From assembly GCA_913041775.1 (NCBI GenBank), contig CAJWJW010000061.1, forward strand, positions 1-7,867: a stretch of DNA of 7,867 bases. Reading direction: 5' to 3'. This document shows, one piece after another, positions 1 through 4,748 of the stretch (positions are counted from its first letter, which is position 1; each line of letters starts with the position of its first letter). Position numbers and translations under genes: made by a program. The notes beneath the pieces were generated by a model. That model did no database searches. It had not been told where the DNA came from and saw only the letters and a program-made list of their open reading frames with translations. The stretch comes from an uncultured Flavobacteriales bacterium (GTDB taxonomy: Bacteria > Bacteroidota > Bacteroidia > Flavobacteriales > UBA7430).

Positions 1-399
1 CTTAGGGCAGAAATTAAACAAGGTTTAGTTGTTTTACTTGGAGTATGTCCTATCGATACTATTGAGGATATAGATTGGTTGTGCAATAAAATCTGTAACC
101 TCCGAATTTTTTCCGATCATTTGGGGAAAATGAATCATTCCTTAATCGATACAAATGGAGACTTACTGTTGATTAGTCAGTTTACTTTATTTGCAAGTAC
201 TAAAAAAGGGAATAGACCTTCTTATTTAAATTCTGCTACTCCAGAAGTAGCTATTCCTCTTTATCAAGAATTTATTAGTCGCTTAGAATCCCATTTAAAA
301 AAAACGATCGCCACAGGTGTTTTTGGTGCCGATATGCAAGTGAGTTTAGTAAACGACGGTCCAGTAACTATACAATTAGATTCTAAAAACAGAGTATAA
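1..399 (+). CDS. dtd: D-aminoacyl-tRNA deacylase (DTD), 5'-truncated by window edge
   Basis: The reading frame is open from base 1 and ends with TAA at 397-399. It gives 132 visible codons of a family about 145-150 residues long, so about 18 N-terminal residues lie outside the window. DTD hydrolyses D-amino acids (and glycine) mischarged on tRNA and works as a cytosolic homodimer. Both active-site signatures are present: SQFTL at about 175-189 and NDGPVT at 352-369, whose Gly-Pro faces the partner subunit's active site. GLVVLLGV near the left edge and RIFSD followed by GKMN also match the family. A TTG at 79 could be taken as a start, but it is internal, because conserved sequence continues upstream of it. 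The stop overlaps the next gene's start (TAATG), which suggests translational coupling. Identification is by motif recall against E. coli DTD and is secure. Confidence 0.96.
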   Translation, partial: LRAEIKQGLVVLLGVCPIDTIEDIDWLCNKICNLRIFSDHLGKMNHSLIDTNGDLLLISQFTLFASTKKGNRPSYLNSATPEVAIPLYQEFISRLESHLKKTIATGVFGADMQVSLVNDGPVTIQLDSKNRV

Positions 400-722
400 T
401 GGAATTAAAAGAACTGCAAGCTAAAGTAGATAGTTGGATAAAGAAGTACGGAGTTCGCTATTTTAGTGAGTTGACTAATATGGCTATTCTTAGCGAAGAA
501 GTTGGGGAGGTAGCTCGTATTATGTCCAGGCGATTTGGTGAACAGTCCGAGAAAGAGTCCGACAAAAATAAGGATCTTGGGGATGAGTTGGCTGATGTTC
601 TATTTGTGCTAACCTGTATAGCCAATCAAACGGGTGTAGATTTAGAGCAAGCTATGCAAAATAATTTTGAAAAGAAAACAAAAAGAGATTCACTAAGACA
701 TCTAGAGAACGGCAAATTGTAA
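399..722 (+). CDS. MazG-type nucleotide pyrophosphohydrolase
   Basis: This 107-residue protein is of the short single-domain MazG type. Such enzymes hydrolyse (d)NTPs to the monophosphate and pyrophosphate, using Mg2+ held by acidic residues of a four-helix bundle. The all-alpha NTP-PPase signature EExxE...ExxD is visible: E33-E34-x-x-E37 in the segment LSEEVGEVAR, then E63-x-x-D66 in GDELADVLFVL. A short Lys-rich, Glu-containing linker (about residues 47-59) lies between the halves. It starts at ATG 399-401, overlapping the dtd stop by one base, so the two are almost certainly co-transcribed. Coupling an editing deacylase to a house-cleaning NTPase fits a general quality-control role, but the preferred nucleotide cannot be read from the sequence. 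The gene is followed by a hairpin terminator. I know this family as a MazG-like protein next to dtd in Bacteroidota and assign no gene symbol. Confidence 0.9.
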   Translation: MELKELQAKVDSWIKKYGVRYFSELTNMAILSEEVGEVARIMSRRFGEQSEKESDKNKDLGDELADVLFVLTCIANQTGVDLEQAMQNNFEKKTKRDSLRHLENGKL

Positions 723-736
723 GTTGTGCTACTAGC

Positions 737-775
737 AAAAAAAAGGCTATTTCGTGAGAAATAGCCTTTTTTTTT
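737..775. terminator. Bidirectional intrinsic terminator between the MazG-type gene and rpmA
   Basis: A perfect inverted repeat, GGCTATTT (745-752) and AAATAGCC (759-766), encloses the loop CGTGAG. It is flanked by eight A on the left (737-744) and nine T on the right (767-775). On the plus strand it is a stem with a U-tract for the dtd/mazG pair. Read on the minus strand, the A-run becomes a U-tract for rplU-rpmA. Its place between two convergent genes supports two-way use. Confidence 0.92.
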
Positions 776-792
776 ATATTTAAGAGTAAAAA

Positions 793-1053
793 TTACTCAG
801 CGAAGGGAACAACGCTTACATAAGATCTATTATCTCTTTTTTTCTTGAATTGGATACTACCATCACATAAAGCGAATAGTGTATGGTCTTTTCCCATACC
901 CATATTTTCACCTGGATAATGTTTAGTACCTCTTTGTCTTACGATGATGTTACCAGCAATAGCTAATTGACCACCGAAAATTTTGATTCCTAGTCGTTTC
1001 GATTCTGATTCACGACCGTTTTTGGAACTACCGACACCTTTTTTGTGAGCCAT
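793..1053 (-). CDS. rpmA: 50S ribosomal protein L27
   Basis: This 86-residue basic protein is full length for L27 (85 residues in E. coli). L27 sits in the large subunit, and its N-terminus reaches toward the peptidyl-transferase centre. The N-terminus reads AHKKGVGSSKNGRESESKRLG directly after Met, with no sign of the cleavable extension seen in Firmicutes. The central IIVRQRGTKHYPGENMGMG and the following DHTLFAL are classic L27. The start is ATG (CAT at 1051-1053), 25 bases after the rplU stop, with an A/T-rich leader and no clear Shine-Dalgarno motif. It is the second gene of the rplU-rpmA operon and probably depends on the promoter upstream of rplU. Nothing is unusual. Confidence 0.98.
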   Translation of the reverse strand: MAHKKGVGSSKNGRESESKRLGIKIFGGQLAIAGNIIVRQRGTKHYPGENMGMGKDHTLFALCDGSIQFKKKRDNRSYVSVVPFAE

Positions 1054-1078
1054 GGTTCAAAGTTTTTTAGTTAGTTAA

Positions 1079-1438
1079 TTAAGCTACTGATGATTCAGCT
1101 TTAGGAGCTGCTTTTTTAGCTGCTGCCTTTTTAGTGATAGTTCCGATAGTAATCTGTGTTAGATACTGACGGTGACCATTCTTCACTGTATAGCCTTTTC
1201 TTCTTTTCTTTTTGAAGACAATTACTTTGTCTCCTTTTAGGTGACTCTCAATTTTGGCTGAGACTTTTGCACCTTTTATAGCTGGGGCGCCAACTTCTAC
1301 TTTACCACCATCCTCAATTAAAAGAACTCTATCGAAAGTAATTTTCGATCCTTCTTCTCCTTCAAGACGGTTGACAAAGATCCGTTGATCTTTTTCAACT
1401 TTGTATTGATGCCCTGCTATCTCTACAATTGCGTACAT
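1079..1438 (-). CDS. rplU: 50S ribosomal protein L21
   Basis: This 119-residue L21 binds 23S rRNA in the large subunit. The core of about 100 residues matches the family: N-terminal MYAIVEIAGHQYKVE, the middle VGAPAIKGAKVSAKI and the basic KKKRRKGYTVKNGHRQYLT near the C-terminus. After ITIGTI at about residue 100 comes an Ala/Lys-rich tail (KKAAAKKAAPKAESSVA) that E. coli L21 lacks. Such low-complexity tails are common on Bacteroidota L21, so I read it as normal lineage variation. The start is ATG (CAT at 1436-1438), with a well-matched promoter about 40-70 bases upstream. rpmA follows after 25 bases, giving the near-universal rplU-rpmA operon. Confidence 0.98.
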   Translation of the reverse strand: MYAIVEIAGHQYKVEKDQRIFVNRLEGEEGSKITFDRVLLIEDGGKVEVGAPAIKGAKVSAKIESHLKGDKVIVFKKKRRKGYTVKNGHRQYLTQITIGTITKKAAAKKAAPKAESSVA

Positions 1439-1477
1439 CTGCTATGTTTGGTTAATTAAAAATATTTATTTGGTTTG

Positions 1478-1509
1478 CAAAATTACATAATTTATTGGAA
1501 CTACCCAAA
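1478..1509 (-). promoter_or_regulatory. Bacteroidota-type promoter for rplU-rpmA
   Basis: On the minus strand, TAATTTTG (complement of 1478-1485) is an exact match to the -7 consensus TAnnTTTG. TTTG (complement of 1506-1509) lies 20 bases upstream as the -33 element, which is the expected spacing. Transcription should start near 1471, giving a leader of about 33 bases. The -33 box sits within a few bases of the stop of the transporter gene (1514-1516), and no terminator lies between, so read-through from that gene is also possible. Confidence 0.75.
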
Positions 1510-1513
1510 ACGA

Positions 1514-2398
1514 TTATGCTCTTTTATTTACTAAGTAAACTCCTCCTAGGATTATTGAGAACCCACCTATGTGGTGCATAGTTATTTGTTCCTGGTCTAG
1601 TAAGCCCCAAAGTATTGCCACTATTGGGATTATATAGGTACAAGAAGTTGCAAATAATGCGCCGGTCATTTTGATTAATTTATTAAATACGATTACAGAA
1701 ATGGCAGTACCAATAATCGCTAAAATTGAAATATACCCCAAGCTAGCCCAAGCTGTTGGATTCGTTTGCATAATTTTGATAAAATCTGTACTGAACAAAT
1801 ATACACCAGCCCAAGGCCCAATAAAAGTGAAGGCTACCGTTGTAATCTGCACAGCGTTTAAATCATGTAAATTCGCTTTTATAATATTGGTGCTCCACCC
1901 ATAACATACAGTAGCCAATAAAACATAACAACTATATAGGAGTGTAGTCTCGTTAAATGCTTGAATGTCTGGAAATAGTAAGTATATAGTACCTAGCATA
2001 CCTATAGCTATACCTAAGTAGTTTATGAGGTTTACTTTTAGTTTGAAAAAAAACAGACCTATAAAAAGAGTGTAAAGTGGGGTAAGAACATTTAAAATCC
2101 CCACAAGTCCAGAATCTAGAAATGTTTGCGATTTGGTAAACAAAAACGCAGGTAAGCCGTTACCGATTAATCCAGTAAGAAATAAAGGCCATAATTTGTT
2201 CTTTGGCACCGATTTATAGTGCTTTCTACCTAAAAAGGTTAAAAATACAAAGGCTATAAAGAGTCGCAATGAAGCTACTTGTTCGAAGCTAAAAGTGTCT
2301 AATCCTCTTTTTATTAAAATAAAAGAGCTCCCCCATACTATAGATAATGACACGAGCAATATCCAGTGTCCTAGGGGGGTATCTATCTTTTTTAACAT
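1514..2398 (-). CDS. EamA/DMT-superfamily membrane transporter
   Basis: This 294-residue, very hydrophobic protein has about ten membrane-spanning segments. They fall into two repeated five-helix EamA halves, roughly residues 12-141 and 152-291. The first helix carries the WGSSFILIKRGL pattern typical of DMT (drug/metabolite) exporters, followed by the SLRLFIAF segment. The short C-terminus ends in NKRA. Substrates of this family include amino acids, nucleobases and drugs, and the substrate cannot be told from sequence alone. The start is ATG (CAT at 2396-2398). It is transcribed away from the HMA lipoprotein gene out of a shared 110-base region with a TACCTTTG -7 element. Because that region is shared, co-regulation with the metal-binding lipoprotein is possible, but this is inference. 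Its stop lies just upstream of the rplU promoter. Family assignment is strong and function is open. Confidence 0.9.
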   Translation of the reverse strand: MLKKIDTPLGHWILLVSLSIVWGSSFILIKRGLDTFSFEQVASLRLFIAFVFLTFLGRKHYKSVPKNKLWPLFLTGLIGNGLPAFLFTKSQTFLDSGLVGILNVLTPLYTLFIGLFFFKLKVNLINYLGIAIGMLGTIYLLFPDIQAFNETTLLYSCYVLLATVCYGWSTNIIKANLHDLNAVQITTVAFTFIGPWAGVYLFSTDFIKIMQTNPTAWASLGYISILAIIGTAISVIVFNKLIKMTGALFATSCTYIIPIVAILWGLLDQEQITMHHIGGFSIILGGVYLVNKRA

Positions 2399-2434
2399 AG
2401 TTAAATTTGGTTAAGCTCCTGTTAATAATGCCGT

Positions 2435-2442
2435 CAAAGGTA
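2435..2442 (-). promoter_or_regulatory. Putative -7 promoter element for the EamA transporter gene
   Basis: The complement reads TACCTTTG, an exact TAnnTTTG match, 37 bases upstream of the transporter start codon. No good TTG/TTTG is seen at the expected -33 position (about 2460-2466). The best there is CTG, from CAG at 2465-2467. The element is half covered by the dyad at 2438-2453. Confidence 0.5.
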
Positions 2443-2453
2443 CTTATTTACCT
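2438..2453. promoter_or_regulatory. Dyad AGGTA-N6-TACCT, candidate operator
   Basis: AGGTA (2438-2442) and TACCT (2449-2453) form a perfect 5-bp inverted repeat with a 6-base spacer. It overlaps the transporter's -7 element and reaches the place where the -33 element of the HMA lipoprotein promoter should lie. A wider inverted pair, TTAATAA (2422-2428) and TTATTAA (2457-2463), surrounds it, although the two centres differ by 3 bases. A bound protein could affect both genes. No known operator consensus is recognised and chance is possible in AT-rich DNA. Confidence 0.35.
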
Positions 2454-2473
2454 GGGTTATTAATCAGATTTTG

Positions 2474-2481
2474 TACATTTG
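2474..2481 (+). promoter_or_regulatory. Putative -7 promoter element for the HMA lipoprotein gene
   Basis: TACATTTG matches TAnnTTTG exactly and lies 27 bases before the ATG, giving a leader of about 20 bases. The -33 position holds only CTG (2452-2454, 19-base spacing), so this promoter may be weak or need an activator. Confidence 0.55.
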
Positions 2482-2508
2482 CAGGACTAATCATTAAAAA
2501 ACAAACGG

Positions 2509-3060
2509 ATGAATAAATTGATGAAATTTAGTTTCGCTCTTTTAACAGTTGTATTTTCTCTTGCTTCGTGCTCAGAAACTACAGCTCAATCTAAAGCAGT
2601 AAGCCAAGAGGTAGTAGAAAACGCCAAAATGTCAATGAATATTGAAGGGATGACCTGTGCTATGGGTTGTGCTCTTGCAATAGAAGTTGAGTTAAATAAT
2701 ATTGAAGGTGTAGAAGCTGCCAAAGTAGATTTTGAAGCTGCCAATGCTACATTAACTTATAATGAGTCTCTTACTTCTGAGTCTTCTATTGTAGATTTCG
2801 TAAACAATTACAGAAATGGATCGTTTAAGGCTTCTTTAGTAGGAGCTAATAAATGCGGTACTGAGTGTGCTAAACCTTGTTGTGATAAGTCGAAGAAAGC
2901 TTGTTGTGCTTCAGATAAAAAAGCCTGTTCTGCTGAAGAAAAAGCAAAATGCGAATCTTCTAAAAAATCATGTGGTACAGACTGCTCTAAGCCTTGTTGT
3001 GCTAAAGCCGATGAAAAAAAATGTGGAACTGATTGTGCAAAGCCTTGTTGTGCTAAGTAA
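2509..3060 (+). CDS. HMA-domain lipoprotein with Cys-rich, metallothionein-like tail
   Basis: This 183-residue protein has three parts. Residues 1-21 are a lipoprotein signal peptide: MNKLMK, a hydrophobic stretch, then the lipobox LASC with acylated C21. Residues about 40-110 resemble a heavy-metal-associated (HMA) domain, the ferredoxin-like fold that binds Cu+ or other soft metals. Its loop reads GMTC-AMG-C (C50, C54), a CxxxC with one residue more than the usual CxxC. A segment like the family's later strand follows (GVEAAKVDFEAANATLTY). Residues 115-183 hold 16 cysteines in a Lys-rich context with three near-identical units CGT(E/D)C-x-KPCC-x-K at 116-127, 155-166 and 172-183, plus ACC, AC and KC between. 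I infer an envelope-anchored metal binder, either a sequestering buffer or a donor. It is monocistronic, with its own promoter and terminator, and diverges from an EamA exporter. The start is the first ATG, directly before the signal peptide. Confidence 0.85.
   Translation: MNKLMKFSFALLTVVFSLASCSETTAQSKAVSQEVVENAKMSMNIEGMTCAMGCALAIEVELNNIEGVEAAKVDFEAANATLTYNESLTSESSIVDFVNNYRNGSFKASLVGANKCGTECAKPCCDKSKKACCASDKKACSAEEKAKCESSKKSCGTDCSKPCCAKADEKKCGTDCAKPCCAK
2851..3057 (+). repeat. Cys-rich coding repeat, three units of about 36 bases
   Basis: The 3' third of the HMA lipoprotein gene contains three copies of a unit encoding CGT(E/D)C-(A/S)-KPCC-(D/A)-K, at about 2854-2889, 2971-3006 and 3022-3057. 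The last two units are closest to each other. All three share CCTTGTTGTG for Pro-Cys-Cys, but the third positions of other codons differ, so the duplications are not very recent. Between them is a degenerate stretch with ACC, AC and KC cysteines and an EEKAK segment. Confidence 0.85.
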
Positions 3061-3082
3061 GCAGTTTTCTAATTTGATTATT

Positions 3083-3115
3083 AAAGCTCTATCCTATCGG
3101 GTGGGGCTTTTTTTT
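3083..3115 (+). terminator. Intrinsic terminator after the HMA lipoprotein gene
   Basis: AAAGCTCTATCC (3083-3094) pairs with GGGTGGGGCTTT (3099-3110) as a 12-bp stem, counting four G-U pairs in RNA. The loop is TATC, and a run of eight T (3108-3115) follows at the stem's 3' end. It lies 23 bases after the stop codon and separates this gene from cox15. Confidence 0.85.
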
Positions 3116-3156
3116 AGAGTATACTGTAAATTAACTTCTATTTAAATTGTGCTTAG

Positions 3157-3164
3157 TATCTTTG
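3157..3164 (+). promoter_or_regulatory. Putative -7 promoter element for cox15
   Basis: TATCTTTG matches TAnnTTTG and lies 20 bases before the ATG at 3185. No clear TTG lies 17-23 bases upstream. If real, the transcript starts near 3171. An alternative GTG start at 3149 would then not be transcribed, which supports the ATG. Confidence 0.45.
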
Positions 3165-3184
3165 CTGAAATAAATTTGATAATT

Positions 3185-4207
3185 ATGTCATTTAAGTCTT
3201 TTGCCAAACTCACCTTAGTAAGTATTTTTTTAATTATTGTTGCTGGATCTGTGGTTCGAATGACAGGCTCTGGTATGGGGTGTCCGGATTGGCCTAAATG
3301 TTTTGGTTTAGTTATCCCTCCAACTTCTGTTGCACAAATTGAGTGGCAGCCAGGCGGGACTTTTGTGCAAGGGCAAATGATCATTTACCAAGAAAAACTA
3401 TGGTCTGCCACTTTAAGTTTTGTGAGTACAGAAAGTTATAATTCATCAAACTGGACATTATACACAAAACATGATTATGCTGCTTTTAATCCTGCTCATA
3501 CTTGGACGGAATACGTGAATAGGTTGATTGGTGCAATTTCTGGAGTACTCACTCTTATTATGTTGTTAATGTCTTTTAGGTATTGGCAAACTGCTCGAAA
3601 AATTGTTTACTTAAGTGCTCTGGTCGTCCTTCTGATGGCGTTCCAAGGCTGGTTAGGTGCTATTGTGGTATATTCCGTTTTACTGCCCGTTAAAATTACT
3701 ATTCACATGCTTATGGCTTTACTCATTGTTGCCATAATGTTGTATTTAATTACCGAAATACCAAATGACCCAAAAAGTACTAAGTTGCCTTACGATAATA
3801 GACTATCTAAAATGGTTGTTTTTGCATTGATATCGACCGTTGCTCAGGTAATATTGGGTACGCAAGTTCGTCAATTGGTAGATGTAGTTTCGAAGAGTTT
3901 AGATTTCGGACAAAGAAATCTATGGCTCGAATTAGTTGGGAATCCCTTTATAATTCATAGATCTTTCGCAATTATATTGGTGATTGTGAATGGTTTAATA
4001 TTTCTTAGAAACTACAAATTTAATTTAGGTTTTACTTTACCCAAGTATATATTAGCTATAATTTTTATTGAGGTATTCTCTGGAATTGTCCTTTCTTATA
4101 TGGACATGATGGCTTTAATGCAGCCTATACATATGGTTGCTGCTAGCGTGCTATTTACCTTACACACAGCATTGTATTTTCAACTGCGGAAACTTAAGAC
4201 CACTTAA
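3185..4207 (+). CDS. ctaA: Heme A synthase (COX15/CtaA family)
   Basis: This 340-residue, eight-helix inner-membrane protein oxidises the C8 methyl of heme O to a formyl group, making heme A for aa3-type cytochrome oxidase. Visible family marks are GSVVRMTGSGMG ending helix 1, a Cys pair C33/C39 in CPDWPKC (the catalytic-loop disulfide of CtaA), QGWLGA, and heme-ligand-type histidines H174 (TIHML), H258 (IIHRS) and H316 (PIHMV). The first motif reads E109-Y-V-N112-R, with Asn where B. subtilis CtaA has His60. H105, four residues before E109, could substitute. The loop between helices 1 and 2 is long (about residues 42-104) and Trp-rich. I chose the ATG at 3185 over a GTG at 3149, since the GTG lies upstream of the likely promoter and adds no family sequence. 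The 3' end overlaps convergent gldD by 14 bases. No oxidase or heme O synthase gene is in view. Confidence 0.93.
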   Translation: MSFKSFAKLTLVSIFLIIVAGSVVRMTGSGMGCPDWPKCFGLVIPPTSVAQIEWQPGGTFVQGQMIIYQEKLWSATLSFVSTESYNSSNWTLYTKHDYAAFNPAHTWTEYVNRLIGAISGVLTLIMLLMSFRYWQTARKIVYLSALVVLLMAFQGWLGAIVVYSVLLPVKITIHMLMALLIVAIMLYLITEIPNDPKSTKLPYDNRLSKMVVFALISTVAQVILGTQVRQLVDVVSKSLDFGQRNLWLELVGNPFIIHRSFAIILVIVNGLIFLRNYKFNLGFTLPKYILAIIFIEVFSGIVLSYMDMMALMQPIHMVAASVLFTLHTALYFQLRKLKTT

Positions 4208-4208
4208 G
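4193..4208. repeat. CTTAAG-N4-CTTAAG dyad spanning the cox15/gldD stop codons
   Basis: CTTAAG occurs at 4193-4198 and 4203-4208, separated by ACCA, so the strand can fold into a 6-bp hairpin. The gldD stop (complement of 4194-4196) lies in the left copy and the cox15 stop (4205-4207) in the right one. There is no T-tract on either side, so I do not call it an intrinsic terminator. Confidence 0.5.
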
Positions 4209-4748
4209 ACTTTCCATCAGAATTTGTAGATCTTCTTTGAGGTACTCTTTTACAGGTTGTAAAGAATCGGCATTCGGAATGGTGTTAAAATAGAGAGAGC
4301 CTCTTAGGAAATGTTTACTACTGTCCGTGGCAAAAAATTGCAAATTTGAAGCACTATTACCGTGTATATTATATAATACTCCATATACTTTGTTTGCTTC
4401 ATTTTTGAAAACAGTCTCAATTATACCATCAGATTTAGCAGAATGATCGTAGGCTAATTTATGACTTTCTTCAATAATTGTAGAAAGATTATTATTGAGT
4501 TTTTTGTAGGTTAAATACAAGGTTGCTTCATGTTCTGGATAGTATACATTATACCAACAGTCTGCTTTCCCCTCTATAAATTCAGCTTGCTTGTTACTTA
4601 AAAATCTGTAGTCACATGTATTGTCTAGTAATTGGTATTCGTGTTCTTGAAGATTTATCCGGAAGTAACCTAAAGGCTTTGGGCTGTAGTCTTCTGTGCA
4701 CGCCGACAGTAAGAATATTGAAAGAATTAGTAAGTATTTAATCTTCAT
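4194..4748 (-). CDS. gldD: Gliding motility lipoprotein GldD
   Basis: This 184-residue lipoprotein has signal peptide 1-16 and lipobox LSAC with C17. GldD is required for gliding in Flavobacterium johnsoniae and is linked to the type IX secretion/gliding machinery at the cell envelope. Its biochemical role is not established. Family marks are YSPKPLGYFRI just after the lipid anchor and a C-terminal block reading RGSLYF, then PNADSLQPV and finally LMESLKW. Cysteines at about 45 and 64 could form a disulfide. It begins with ATG (CAT at 4746-4748) inside the end of gldE, with an 11-base overlap, so translation is probably coupled. It is the last gene of the ssb-gldE-gldD unit, and its 3' end meets cox15 head-on with no visible terminator. 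Presence of gldD does not by itself show that the organism glides. Confidence 0.95.
   Translation of the reverse strand: MKIKYLLILSIFLLSACTEDYSPKPLGYFRINLQEHEYQLLDNTCDYRFLSNKQAEFIEGKADCWYNVYYPEHEATLYLTYKKLNNNLSTIIEESHKLAYDHSAKSDGIIETVFKNEANKVYGVLYNIHGNSASNLQFFATDSSKHFLRGSLYFNTIPNADSLQPVKEYLKEDLQILMESLKWS

Noticed and set aside
79..399. dtd starting at the TTG at 79
   Set aside because: The frame stays open to base 1 and the upstream residues (GLVVLLGV) are conserved in the family, so the gene is cut by the window edge rather than short.
1387..1438. Riboswitch or L21 autoregulatory leader near rplU
   Set aside because: The predicted leader is only about 33 bases and shows no stable stem.
2867..3145. 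A separate Lys/Val/Leu-rich open frame overlapping the Cys-rich tail
   Set aside because: It is an out-of-frame reading of the Cys repeat codons (TGTTGT read as GTTGTN) and runs through the terminator. It has no leader or domain.
3149..3184. Upstream GTG start extending Cox15 by 12 residues
   Set aside because: It lies before the likely -7 promoter element (3157-3164). The extension carries no family sequence, and the ATG at 3185 gives a normal N-terminus leading into helix 1.
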